This document shows, piece after piece, positions 34,500 through 42,916 of a stretch of DNA of 64,000 bases. How positions within the stretch are numbered: position 1 is the first letter of the stretch; the number at the start of each line of letters is the position of its first letter. The notes under the pieces are model-generated. The model had not been told where the DNA came from. It saw only the letters and a program-made list of their open reading frames with translations, and did not search any database. The stretch comes from an uncultured Chloroflexota bacterium. Lineage in GTDB: Bacteria; Chloroflexota; Dehalococcoidia; Lucifugimonadales; CAJXCD01. The stretch covers positions 62,001 through 126,000 of the forward strand of contig CAJXCD010000002.1 in assembly GCA_913051545.1 (NCBI GenBank), given 5' to 3'. Made by a program: the position numbers and the translations under genes.

Positions 34500-34838
34500 T
34501 CAGTGCCTCATTTGATTGACGTCTGTTATGAATACGGTTTCTCGACTACGATAAACTGTGATTATTATAGCTACACCAAGAGCTATTTCTGCAGCAGCTA
34601 CAGTTACGATGAATAGTGAAAAAATTTGACCAGTTAATGCCGAACGAGTTACATCAGTGCCCTGGCTAATTAGTGAGGGATCCAAGTATCTAGAAAATGC
34701 TACAGCAGCAATGTTTACCGCATTTAACATAAGTTCTATACTCATTAGAACAGTTATAACATTTCTTTTTGAAATTGTCCCATACAACCCAATGGCGAAA
34801 ATAGCCGCACTAACTATAAGAAAATTTTCAAGATTCAT
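34500..34838 (-). CDS. nuoK: NADH-quinone oxidoreductase subunit K
   Basis: This 112-residue, three-helix complex I subunit has the two essential membrane glutamates in VLMSIELMLNAVNIAAVAF and IVTVAAAEIALGVAII. The N-terminus FLIVSAAIFAIGLYGTISKRN is standard. It lies about 15 bp after nuoJ. Confidence 0.95.
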   Translation of the reverse strand: MNLENFLIVSAAIFAIGLYGTISKRNVITVLMSIELMLNAVNIAAVAFSRYLDPSLISQGTDVTRSALTGQIFSLFIVTVAAAEIALGVAIIITVYRSRETVFITDVNQMRH

Positions 34839-34853
34839 ATTGTCGTAAGATTC

Positions 34854-35567
34854 CTATTTTTCTCTTATTAGAGTCAAAGCTCCTATCATAGCTGCGAGAA
34901 GTAATATAGAGACTAATTCGAACGCTAGTACGAAATCACGTAGTAATAATTCAGCTATGGAGGGGATGGTATCTGTAAATATCTTGTCTAACCCAGATTG
35001 GTCTCGATCAGAATCAAGTTTTTCATCTAACACATATGATGTATCATCTTGTACTTCACGATCCGCTGGAGATTCTGAGTCTGAGTGTTTAGGATCACAA
35101 AAGAACCAAAAGCAAACATGGAAGTAAGAAAATTTAGTGTAAACTTCTACGGAATCCTCTTGATACGTATCTGGCAGCGGATCTGGATGAGGTTGGATAT
35201 TCCAGTCTACTTGTACCATAACAAACGTAAACACCAGAAAGAAAATTAACCCAACTATTGAAGCAGGAATTTTTAGTCGGTTGGGAGGATTACCGTCTGA
35301 CACATCCCTTGTCATCAAAATCGCAAATATTATGAGTACAGAGATTGCTCCAACATATATCAGAATTTGAACTACTGCTAAAAACTCAGCCCTTAGTAGA
35401 ATAAACATACCAGCGATACCGATAAATGCTAAAACCAAGAATAATGCCGCGCGGAAAAGATCTCGAATTTGTACCACTGCGAATGAGGACACTATGACTG
35501 AAATTGATACTACCCAAAATGCTATGTTTGTGATAACAGATGATTCAATCGTTGAGCTTAAACTCAT
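34854..35567 (-). CDS. nuoJ: NADH-quinone oxidoreductase subunit J
   Basis: This protein of about 237 residues has five membrane helices. AALFLVLAFIGIAGMFILLRAEFLAVVQILIYVGAISVLIIFAIL, including the pi-bulge region of helix 3, is diagnostic. It is longer than most NuoJ (about 170-200) because of an acidic loop of roughly 70 residues before the last helix (DSESPADREVQDD, DEKLDSDRDQSG). I chose ATG 35567, which overlaps the nuoI stop as ATGA; an upstream in-frame ATG at 35579 is less likely. Confidence 0.92.
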   Translation of the reverse strand: MSLSSTIESSVITNIAFWVVSISVIVSSFAVVQIRDLFRAALFLVLAFIGIAGMFILLRAEFLAVVQILIYVGAISVLIIFAILMTRDVSDGNPPNRLKIPASIVGLIFFLVFTFVMVQVDWNIQPHPDPLPDTYQEDSVEVYTKFSYFHVCFWFFCDPKHSDSESPADREVQDDTSYVLDEKLDSDRDQSGLDKIFTDTIPSIAELLLRDFVLAFELVSILLLAAMIGALTLIREK

Positions 35568-36235
35568 CTTTTCGCCCACTTTGCAGCTTGATCATCTGAT
35601 GAGGGGCTTTCATGTCTCCCTGCTTCTGTCCAGTCTACATCTCTTCCAATTCCAGGGTCATAAGATTTTTCTTCTAATTGTGGTCTGAACCAAGTACTTG
35701 GCTTTTTACGTGACTTGCGAAGTCGGTCAATATCTATCACTAGTTCTTCTCGCTTGTAGGTTCCTTCCTCAAACCCACTGCCGAGGTGCAACGCATCGTA
35801 TGGACATGCTTCTACGCAAAGACCACAGAACATACATCTACCAATATCTATATCAAATACTTCTATACCGTATTTTTCTCCTTCAGGCATAGCGTTTCCA
35901 CTTGGTTCGGTTACTATGCGAATTATGCCCAGGGGACAGTATTTAGCGCAGCTAGCACATCCGGTGCAGCGTTGTTCATACCATGTAAATTCTTCCCCTC
36001 TGAAACGGGGGTGTTTTGGTTGCCTGTCTTCTACGGTTTCCAGCCCTATAATTGCACGGATAGACTTTCCAGGATTAGCAAGTACATACTTTAATGGGTT
36101 AATGTCAGCGTTTTGTGCGAGCCACAAAATTCCGACCTTCCTGTCTGGATATTGGTGTAACGTGAACATTCTGCTTGGAAGCAATAAATTTTTTAAGGTA
36201 ATTCTGAGTCCCCTGATTATTCCTGTTCCATACAT
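35564..36235 (-). CDS. nuoI: NADH-quinone oxidoreductase subunit I
   Basis: This 223-residue subunit carries the N6a and N6b 4Fe-4S clusters: CTGCASCAKYCPLGI and CMFCGLCVEACPYDAL are two complete ferredoxin motifs. They pass electrons towards NuoB. In complexes lacking NuoEFG, this surface is the likely docking site for ferredoxin or another donor. The C-terminus is extended and charged (RPQLEEKSYDPGIGRDVDWTEAGRHE). Confidence 0.95.
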   Translation of the reverse strand: MYGTGIIRGLRITLKNLLLPSRMFTLHQYPDRKVGILWLAQNADINPLKYVLANPGKSIRAIIGLETVEDRQPKHPRFRGEEFTWYEQRCTGCASCAKYCPLGIIRIVTEPSGNAMPEGEKYGIEVFDIDIGRCMFCGLCVEACPYDALHLGSGFEEGTYKREELVIDIDRLRKSRKKPSTWFRPQLEEKSYDPGIGRDVDWTEAGRHESPSSDDQAAKWAKR

Positions 36236-36237
36236 GC

Positions 36238-37428
36238 TTATTCGGCCTCCGCGTACATGTTGGCAAGAGGTGATGGTACCGGTTTCTTTGGTTGTAATGA
36301 TGGTTGGCCAAGTACATTAGCTAATATATAGATAGCTATACCAGTCACAAGCCAATTGATTCCCGACATGATTAGGAGTGTAGATACTCCGATAGGTTCG
36401 ATCCCTCCACTTTGAAAAAATTGAATCTCTGCTGCTATCAGGAAGATATTAAGTAAAGCAAGTGGAAATAAACCTTTCCATGCGAATCCCATAATTTGGT
36501 CTACCCTGAGTCGTGGCCAAGTTGCACGAATCCATAGCAATAAAAATGTCGCAGCAAGTGCTTTTAGTATGAACCACACTTGCCCTGGTATTAAATCAGG
36601 TCCTCTGCTGCCTCCTAAGAAAACCACCGTTAATATAGCAGCAGTAACTAGTGGGGCCATAAATTCTGCTAGCTGAAATATCGCGAACTTAATTCCACTG
36701 AACTCTGTATGATAGCCTCCAGTTAGTTCAGATTCAGCTTCTATCATATCGAATGGTGCTCTGCTCATCTCTGCTGATGCGGCTATTATGAATACTAGGA
36801 AACCTAGTGGTTGTACGATTAGGAACGGCAGTGTTTGACTCGCTACAATGCCTGACAAGGATAATGATCCTGCCAAGAGTACTGCCCCCGCTAGGGCTAA
36901 CGCCATGGGCACTTCATAGCTCACAAGCATAGCTACTCCACGCATGGCGCCAAGCATGGCGTACTTGTTCCGGGAGCCCCAGCCACCCATAAATATCCCA
37001 AAGGTATTCATGCCGGTCACTCCCATTATGAAAAGGACACCCACATTGAGATCACCAAGAAAACTGTTGGTACCGAATGGGATGATGGCAAAAACCAGAA
37101 ATGCTGGGACCAGTAATGCTATAGGCGCTAACGTAGAGACAATACGATCAGCTGAATTGGGAGAAATATCTTCTTTTGTTATCAGCTTTATAATATCTGC
37201 AAGTGGTTGAAGGAGCCCGAATGGACCCCAGCGATTTGGGCCAAGGCGAGATTGAAATCTACCTAGTACCCTGCGTTCAAACCAAGTGTATAGAGCAGCT
37301 ACTCCAACGAGTGCATTTATTACAACCAGAGCTAGAAATATACCTGATATAGAGAACGCGATCCATTCTAGACCATCAGGTAGAATTCCAGAGACAAAGG
37401 CATGAATATTTCGGAATCCCAATTCCAT
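36238..37428 (-). CDS. nuoH: NADH-quinone oxidoreductase subunit H
   Basis: This 396-residue membrane subunit forms the quinone channel with NuoB and NuoD. ALYTWFERRVLGRFQSRLGPNRWGPFGLLQPLADIIKLITKE and FIIAASAEMSRAPFDMIEAESELTGGYHTEFSG are signature segments. The start overlaps the nuoD stop by one base, and nuoI starts 2 bp after its stop. Confidence 0.95.
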   Translation of the reverse strand: MELGFRNIHAFVSGILPDGLEWIAFSISGIFLALVVINALVGVAALYTWFERRVLGRFQSRLGPNRWGPFGLLQPLADIIKLITKEDISPNSADRIVSTLAPIALLVPAFLVFAIIPFGTNSFLGDLNVGVLFIMGVTGMNTFGIFMGGWGSRNKYAMLGAMRGVAMLVSYEVPMALALAGAVLLAGSLSLSGIVASQTLPFLIVQPLGFLVFIIAASAEMSRAPFDMIEAESELTGGYHTEFSGIKFAIFQLAEFMAPLVTAAILTVVFLGGSRGPDLIPGQVWFILKALAATFLLLWIRATWPRLRVDQIMGFAWKGLFPLALLNIFLIAAEIQFFQSGGIEPIGVSTLLIMSGINWLVTGIAIYILANVLGQPSLQPKKPVPSPLANMYAEAE

Positions 37429-38531
37429 TACCTATCCACCTCTCCCATGTTAACTGCTAGGCTTCCGAATATTACAATTAAGTCTGACATTTTCCCACCT
37501 ACAATCATGTCTCTAAGCATGGTGGTATTAATAAAAGAGGGCGAACGTATCTTACACCTATAAGGCGAAATTCCCCCATCACTGACTATGTAGAATCCTA
37601 GTTCTCCTCTTGGAGCTTCTACGCATCCGTAAGCATCGCCTTCTGGCGGTCTCATAAAAAAAGCACCATCAGTTTTAACTGTCCCATCTGGTATTTTATC
37701 TACGCATTGTTTTATTATTTTGACGCTTTCCCGCATCTCTTGCAGCCTAACTATATATCTGTCAAAACAATCCCCTGTTGCTCCAATAGGTATTTCGAAA
37801 TCCATCTCTGAATAGATTTCGTATGGATCTGCTTTTCTGAGATCCCATTGTACTCCGCTAGCCCGTAGTATTGGTCCAGATATTGATGCATCGATAGCAA
37901 CTTCAGGATCCAATACGCCTACGTCTCTCGTTCTAGACAAAACTATTTCGTTACGAGTTATAAGTTCTTCAAGTTCATCTATATATCCGGGCATATCTTC
38001 AAGAAAATCATTCAGGGCTGGCCAGAAATCTGATGGTGCGTCTTGGGTAAGTCCTCCTGGTCTCATGTAACTTACTGTTATTCGAGCCCCACAAAGCATT
38101 TCGAACAAGTCTAAAATACGTTCTCTTTCTCTAAAACAGTACATTAACATAGTTACAAATGTTCCTAGTTCTTGCAGGAAAAACCCCGTAAAAACTAGAT
38201 GAGAAGCTATTCTCTGCAACTCTACGGATATTACCCTCAGGTACATTGCTCGCTCAGGGACTTCGATCCCGCCTAGCTTTTCCAAAGCTGTTACATAACC
38301 CAGATTATTACTCATTGCCGATTCATAATCGAGTCTGTCAGTCAGAGTCACAATTTGAGTGTATGTCCGCTCCTCAGCGAGTTTTTCTGTACCTCTGTGA
38401 AGATAACCAAACACCGGTTCCAAATCTATAACCTCTTCGCCATCAAATGTAACTCGAAGCCTAAATACCCCATGAGTACTTGGATGTTGCGGTCCTAGGT
38501 TTATAGTTACTGGCTCTGTACGTATAGGCAT
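37428..38531 (-). CDS. nuoD: NADH-quinone oxidoreductase subunit D
   Basis: This 367-residue 49-kDa-type subunit lines the quinone site. TINLGPQHPSTHGVFRLRVTFDGEEV opens it; GYLHRGTEKLAEERTYTQ and the C-terminal FGSLAVNMGEVDR are diagnostic. It is not fused to NuoC. It starts about 17 bp after nuoC. Confidence 0.95.
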   Translation of the reverse strand: MPIRTEPVTINLGPQHPSTHGVFRLRVTFDGEEVIDLEPVFGYLHRGTEKLAEERTYTQIVTLTDRLDYESAMSNNLGYVTALEKLGGIEVPERAMYLRVISVELQRIASHLVFTGFFLQELGTFVTMLMYCFRERERILDLFEMLCGARITVSYMRPGGLTQDAPSDFWPALNDFLEDMPGYIDELEELITRNEIVLSRTRDVGVLDPEVAIDASISGPILRASGVQWDLRKADPYEIYSEMDFEIPIGATGDCFDRYIVRLQEMRESVKIIKQCVDKIPDGTVKTDGAFFMRPPEGDAYGCVEAPRGELGFYIVSDGGISPYRCKIRSPSFINTTMLRDMIVGGKMSDLIVIFGSLAVNMGEVDR

Positions 38532-38548
38532 TATTCTTAAGCTATAAA

Positions 38549-38992
38549 TTACCTCAGGAAATCTTTTCTAAGAGGATGTCCTTGGAATCCTTCCCACAGC
38601 ATAATTCTTTTCATGTTTGGATGTCCGTCAAACCGTATTCCCATTAAGTCCCAAATTTCTCTTTCTTGAAGGTTTGCTCCTCTCCACACATCTACGACGC
38701 TTGGAACGCAGGGGTCTTCTCGACCAGGGCATTTCGTTTTTACAACAGCGCTTAAGTTAAGACGCATGGACAGTAAGTGATAGATGATTTCAAAGTGATC
38801 TATGTAATCAACTGCACTTACGGACCTCAGGAAAGCAAAATTCAGGTTCGGGGTTTCCTTGAGGAACCTAGCTACTTTAGGTAAGTCATTCGATTGTATA
38901 TAACAACTTATGTCGGTGTATTCATCTACCGTATTAGGGAAGTTATCATTAATCTGTACAGCCAGTTCGCCACCTGTCAAAGCCCTGGTCAT
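38549..38992 (-). CDS. nuoC: NADH-quinone oxidoreductase subunit C
   Basis: This 147-residue 30-kDa-type peripheral subunit shows FLRSVSAVDYIDHFEIIYHLLS and the signature ERE.WDLMGIRFDGHPNMKRIMLWEGFQGHPLRKDF. Its start overlaps the nuoB stop by one base. The region around 'KTKCPGREDPCVPS' is as in separate, unfused NuoC. Confidence 0.93.
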   Translation of the reverse strand: MTRALTGGELAVQINDNFPNTVDEYTDISCYIQSNDLPKVARFLKETPNLNFAFLRSVSAVDYIDHFEIIYHLLSMRLNLSAVVKTKCPGREDPCVPSVVDVWRGANLQEREIWDLMGIRFDGHPNMKRIMLWEGFQGHPLRKDFLR

Positions 38993-39606
38993 TATAAGTT
39001 AAACAATTTTCCTTTCATGGAGTACCGTTTGATTTTTTCTTGAAGCTGCATAATCCCGTAAAGGAGTGCATCAGGTCTTGGGGGACAACCAGGGACATAA
39101 ACGTCTACAGGTATTATATGGTTTACTCCAGGAACTACACTGTAGGATTCGAAATATGGCCCCCCACTTGTTGCACAGACACCCATCGATATTACCCATC
39201 TGGGTTCAGCCATCTGCTCGTATACTCGCTCGATTGCTGGTGCCATTTTCCATGTAACGGTTCCGGCAACAATCATCAGGTCTGCTTGTCTGGGGGATGC
39301 TCTAAATACTTCAGCCCCAAATCTTGCCAAATCGAATCTAGACATTGCACTTGCCATCATTTCAAATGCGCAACATGCTAATCCAAAAGACAATGGCCAT
39401 ATGGCTGATTTCCTGCCCCAGTTTACTAAGGCATCTATCGATGTGATAGCCAGATTATTCTTGAGATCATCTGGGACTTCTATAAATGGCTCTGACATTG
39501 GTTCAGTGCGGTTTGCTTTTAGACTGTTAACGTATTCACCCTCGGATTGGTCTAGGCTCCATGTAGTTGCATGTAGAGGAATTGTTCCAGGCTTTTCTAG
39601 TTCCAT
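38992..39606 (-). CDS. nuoB: NADH-quinone oxidoreductase subunit B
   Basis: This protein of about 204 residues holds the N2 cluster: [10 protein letters not shown] supplies the tandem cysteines, with [10 protein letters not shown] and [11 protein letters not shown] giving the other two ligands. I chose ATG 39606, which overlaps the nuoA end by 10 nt, rather than the longer frame to 39639, which would overlap by 43 nt. The N-terminal 60 residues before NNLAITSID are an extension of the usual start. Confidence 0.93.
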   Translation of the reverse strand: MELEKPGTIPLHATTWSLDQSEGEYVNSLKANRTEPMSEPFIEVPDDLKNNLAITSIDALVNWGRKSAIWPLSFGLACCAFEMMASAMSRFDLARFGAEVFRASPRQADLMIVAGTVTWKMAPAIERVYEQMAEPRWVISMGVCATSGGPYFESYSVVPGVNHIIPVDVYVPGCPPRPDALLYGIMQLQEKIKRYSMKGKLFNL

Positions 39607-39992
39607 TCTAGCGCTCCCTTCCGCCACGCGTATAACCATCCTAGTAAGAGGATTCCTATGAAAATCACCATTTCGAAAAATATAAAAGCGCCAAATTCCT
39701 TAGACAGTACACCAAAGCTTGCTGCCCAAGGGAACAAAAAAATCACTTCTACATCAAAAATCACAAAAATTAGAGCGAATGTATAAAAGCGGAAATTAAA
39801 CCGATTCCAGGTGCCACTAAGAGTTCCAAATCCACATTCGTAGATGCTTTGCTTTATCGCACTAGGCTTATTAGGCCGAATCCCTATCACTGATAGTACG
39901 TAAGAAACCACCATCATGCCGGTAGGAACGGCTACAGCGAAGGCGGTAAAAATAGCAATCAAGCCATACTGCCTGAAGTAATCGTCTAGCAA
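39597..39992 (-). CDS. nuoA: NADH-quinone oxidoreductase subunit A
   Basis: This 131-residue subunit has three helices with the classic [40 protein letters not shown] between helices 1 and 2. It is the first gene of the nuo operon. Its ATG has no strong Shine-Dalgarno. Upstream lies a 338-bp divergent intergenic region shared with the polyprenyl synthase gene. Confidence 0.94.
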   Translation of the reverse strand: MLDDYFRQYGLIAIFTAFAVAVPTGMMVVSYVLSVIGIRPNKPSAIKQSIYECGFGTLSGTWNRFNFRFYTFALIFVIFDVEVIFLFPWAASFGVLSKEFGAFIFFEMVIFIGILLLGWLYAWRKGALEWN

Positions 39993-40188
39993 TTAGCCTA
40001 GCCTCAAGTCCCTATTCATCAGGTGTCGAAACAATTTCAACGTTTCCTTCTGAGACAGGTATTTTTAGATATAACAAGCTTGGCGGAATATAGCATAAAG
40101 TGAAAAAATTCGCAAACTATGATTATGGTTGTTAATTGGTTAGATTACACATTGGCTTTTAAACCGAACTTGGATTATCTGAGTAAAT

Positions 40189-40232
40189 ACATTCCAATAC
40201 TTCAATTAGTCTTGATTGACGTATTGGAATGT
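40189..40232. repeat. Long imperfect hairpin (12-bp plus 5-bp arms) in the nuoA / polyprenyl synthase gap
   Basis: The outer arms ACATTCCAATAC (40189-40200) and GTATTGGAATGT (40221-40232) are perfectly complementary. After one mismatch, inner arms TCAAT (40202-40206) and ATTGA (40215-40219) continue the stem to an 8-nt loop. It lies in the 338-bp gap between divergent genes, where no coding sequence is evident. It could be an operator, or an RNA hairpin in the leader of the polyprenyl synthase gene about 100 bp downstream. Confidence 0.7.
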
Positions 40233-40330
40233 ACGATACTAGCACCAATTACGAGGTTATTTAGGCACTCTTCAGATATATGTGCTGATACCAGTGAATT
40301 TCCTCCGTGTAGTCATAGGTATATCCGTAA

Positions 40331-41392
40331 TTGAATTCTTCGTATAAAAAAAACCGTAGTGATAAAGTTCCAATCCCACATTCTCTCTTGAGATACAGGG
40401 AATTGCTAGACGATTCTTTGCGATTAAGTGTCCCGAATTGTGGAAACAGCGTTTATAAGTTATTAGAGTATGCCATGGGTTGGATAGACGAAGATGGCAG
40501 ACCCGTATCCAAGAGTAAAGGTAAAGCTTTAAGGCCGACTCTATGTTTACTATCCAGCGTTGCAAGTGGAGGTACTATACAGTCTGCTTTACCAGCAGCG
40601 GTGGCTCTTGAATTGATCCACAATTTTTCGCTTATCCACGATGACATTCAGGACAAGGATAAAATTCGTCACCATCGTAGGACCGTATGGGCTGTTTGGG
40701 GTAATTCCAAAGCTCTAGTTGCAGGAGATGTGCTGAAAATTATAGCAGACAGATCGCTTACCGATGTGAAAGATAAAGGGTTGAATTCCATCATTTCAAA
40801 CAGAATAAATGGTTTGCTTACTGAAGCGTATTTAGAAATGATAGAAGGACAGTACCTGGACCTTGATTATGAACGACGTACAGATGTGGGGATATCGAAT
40901 TATCTAGATATGGTTTCTAGGAAGACTGGTGCATTGATACGCAGTTCTATGAATATAGGTGCTTTACTTGGATCTGAAGATGATTCTGTGGCAGATACAT
41001 TCCGTAAATGTGGGAGTGCTGTAGGTTACTTATTTCAAGTACGCGATGATATTCTTGGTATTTGGGGACAGGAAACTTTAACAGGGAAGCCTGTTGGATC
41101 AGATATTCGTAGAAGGAAGAACACTTTTCCTGTTGTCTACACTATTTCAAAAATTGGTGGTTCAGATAAAAGGGAGTTACTTCATATATATCAAAAGGAT
41201 AATATCGATGACAATGATGTGCAGAGTGTTCTTGAAATAATGGATAAAGTAGATACTAGATCATATGCACAGGATTTCGCCCAAAGTTGCAGGGATGATG
41301 CTGTTAAGTTACTTTCATCTGTGAATTTGGTAACCAAGCCTCATAAAGACTTGGTAGACATATTCAACTTTTTGTTAGTTAGGGAGAACTAA
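40331..41392 (+). CDS. Polyprenyl (farnesyl/geranylgeranyl) diphosphate synthase
   Basis: This 353-residue all-helical trans-prenyltransferase condenses isopentenyl diphosphate with allylic diphosphates. The first Asp-rich motif is in LIHDDIQDKDKIRHHRRTVW, and the second is QVRDDILGIWG, where the usual final Asp is Gly. GKALRPTLCLL and GKPVGSDIRRRKNTFPVVY are further family blocks. The start is a TTG at 40331 and is uncertain. It stands before yjbQ and hpnCDE on the same strand and could supply farnesyl diphosphate for squalene. Product chain length cannot be fixed by eye. Confidence 0.88.
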   Translation: MNSSYKKNRSDKVPIPHSLLRYRELLDDSLRLSVPNCGNSVYKLLEYAMGWIDEDGRPVSKSKGKALRPTLCLLSSVASGGTIQSALPAAVALELIHNFSLIHDDIQDKDKIRHHRRTVWAVWGNSKALVAGDVLKIIADRSLTDVKDKGLNSIISNRINGLLTEAYLEMIEGQYLDLDYERRTDVGISNYLDMVSRKTGALIRSSMNIGALLGSEDDSVADTFRKCGSAVGYLFQVRDDILGIWGQETLTGKPVGSDIRRRKNTFPVVYTISKIGGSDKRELLHIYQKDNIDDNDVQSVLEIMDKVDTRSYAQDFAQSCRDDAVKLLSSVNLVTKPHKDLVDIFNFLLVREN

Positions 41393-41450
41393 ACACTTTC
41401 ATTTTTCACCATTGTGAAATTTATCTAATCCATTTTTTATTCAATTAAGG

Positions 41451-41494
41451 TATAATTTTATCGGTTTTACACAACATTGTGCAGATGTATCTGC
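41451..41494 (+). promoter_or_regulatory. -10 box and two adjacent dyads in the leader of yjbQ-hpnCDE
   Basis: TATAAT lies at 41451-41456, without a convincing -35. Downstream, CACAA-CA-TTGTG (41470-41481) abuts GCAGAT-GT-ATCTGC (41481-41494), two perfect dyads sharing one base. They end one base before the GGGAGG Shine-Dalgarno (41495-41500) of yjbQ. They may be operator half-sites or a leader structure affecting initiation. Confidence 0.4.
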
Positions 41495-41509
41495 GGGAGG
41501 ATGGATTAG

Positions 41510-41980
41510 ATGGAATTGTCGATTGAAACATTTAAGACGCATGTTTCTACTTTATTGATTGAAACTAATACTATGCCTGAGTTCGTGAATATTACTCAGG
41601 AAGTCGTGGAAGCTGTTGAGGAATCGGGAATTCAGAATGGTACTGTTACCGTATTTTCTAGACACACTACAGCAGGTATTACAATTCAAGAAGATGAACC
41701 GCTTCTTCTGAATGATATGTCGAGTATGCTTGACAGATTGGTTCCGCGAACAATCCGATATGGTCACAACGATTTCAGCATTCGGACTGTTCACATGGAG
41801 GAGGATGAATGTCCTAATGGCCATTCTCATTGTCAGCATCTTATAGTTGGCAACAGTGAGACTATTCCAATTATTGGTGCCAAGTTAGCCTTGGGAAAAT
41901 GGCAGAATATTTTTTTGGTTGAGTTAGACGAAGCAAAAATCATACCCCGCGAAGTCTTACTGCAATCAATGGGGATTTAG
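41510..41980 (+). CDS. yjbQ: YjbQ family protein (UPF0047, secondary thiamine-phosphate synthase-like)
   Basis: This 156-residue protein of the widely conserved YjbQ family includes proteins that can replace thiamine-phosphate synthase at low activity. Conserved blocks are VTVFSRHTTAGITIQEDEP, DDM..LDRLVP-type helix, NGHSHCQHLIVGNSETIPI and LGKWQNIFLVELDEAK, with the His/Glu residues of the active site. The ATG at 41510 lies 9 nt after GGGAGG. It ends 9 bp before hpnC. Confidence 0.9.
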   Translation: MELSIETFKTHVSTLLIETNTMPEFVNITQEVVEAVEESGIQNGTVTVFSRHTTAGITIQEDEPLLLNDMSSMLDRLVPRTIRYGHNDFSIRTVHMEEDECPNGHSHCQHLIVGNSETIPIIGAKLALGKWQNIFLVELDEAKIIPREVLLQSMGI

Positions 41981-41988
41981 CATTAAAT

Positions 41989-42876
41989 ATGTCGCTCCAC
42001 CCTTTTGAACAAACAGGAGTGACATTGGATCAGGCTTATGACCTCTGCGAAAAGTTAACCAATACTCATTACGAGAATTTTTCTATAGCTTCCTGGTTTC
42101 TTCCGAGGGCAAAACGCCGGTACCTATATTCAATATACGCATTTTGCAGGCATGTGGATGATATAGGTGACGTCTATAAAGGCGACAGGTTAATAGAGCT
42201 TGATATATGGCAAAATGATTTTTTGAAATGCTATGGTGGAGAACCGACTCATCCATACTTAATTGCACTTCAAGATACTATAAGTAAGTTTGGTATTCCT
42301 GAGGATCCTTTCCTGAAACTTATAGAAGCCAACAGGATGGACCAAAAGGAAAATAGATATGTTAGCTATGCTGATTTAGAAGACTATTGCCTGCATTCTG
42401 CGGAGCCTGTAGGGCAACTTGTGTTGTATGTTTTTGGCTATCAAGATCACGAGCGACAGGCACTTTCAGATTACACTTGTAGAGCTTTGCAACTGACTAA
42501 TTTTTGGCAAGATGTGAGCAGGGATCTATCCAATGGAAGGATATATATACCCCTCGAAGACATGAAGCAATTTGGATATTCAGAGAAAGATCTGAAAGAT
42601 CGTATAGCGGATCGTAGATTTCGTGATTTGATGCGTTTTCAGGTTGGCCGGGCACGTCACCTTTTCAGAATGGGTACACCCTTAGTTGATATGGTTCACG
42701 ATGATTTTAAACTCGATTTAATCTTGTTCACTAGAGGAGGATTAAAGATATTAGATGCGATTGAGGATTTGGACTATGATGTTCTCAATAATAGGCCAGT
42801 AATTTCTACATTTAAGAAGGTTAGTCTTATGTTGGGAACATTTATAAAACTTAGAATACTTGGAAGATTCGTATAA
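41989..42876 (+). CDS. hpnC: Squalene synthase HpnC (presqualene diphosphate to hydroxysqualene step)
   Basis: This 295-residue member of the squalene/phytoene synthase superfamily has ASWFLPRAKRRYLYSIYAFCRHVDDIGD, the first aspartate-rich motif. The second is LTNFWQDVSRDLSNGRIYIPLEDM. DYCLHSAEPVGQLVLYVFGY is typical of HpnC. It precedes HpnD and HpnE, the standard three-gene bacterial route from farnesyl diphosphate to squalene. Which paralogue catalyses which step is taken from the known pathway and gene order. Confidence 0.87.
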   Translation: MSLHPFEQTGVTLDQAYDLCEKLTNTHYENFSIASWFLPRAKRRYLYSIYAFCRHVDDIGDVYKGDRLIELDIWQNDFLKCYGGEPTHPYLIALQDTISKFGIPEDPFLKLIEANRMDQKENRYVSYADLEDYCLHSAEPVGQLVLYVFGYQDHERQALSDYTCRALQLTNFWQDVSRDLSNGRIYIPLEDMKQFGYSEKDLKDRIADRRFRDLMRFQVGRARHLFRMGTPLVDMVHDDFKLDLILFTRGGLKILDAIEDLDYDVLNNRPVISTFKKVSLMLGTFIKLRILGRFV

Positions 42877-42916
42877 TTTGATTTGATGGTTAAATCTATA
42901 TCTCTAAGGACTAGAA

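Noticed and set aside
35698-36320. Several overlapping plus-strand open frames across nuoI
   Set aside because: They contain no family motifs and are shadows of the cysteine-rich nuoI coding strand.
41501-41509. A start-stop mini reading frame (ATG GAT TAG) before yjbQ as a regulatory uORF
   Set aside because: Its ATG directly abuts the Shine-Dalgarno with no spacing, so initiation there is unlikely; it is probably chance.
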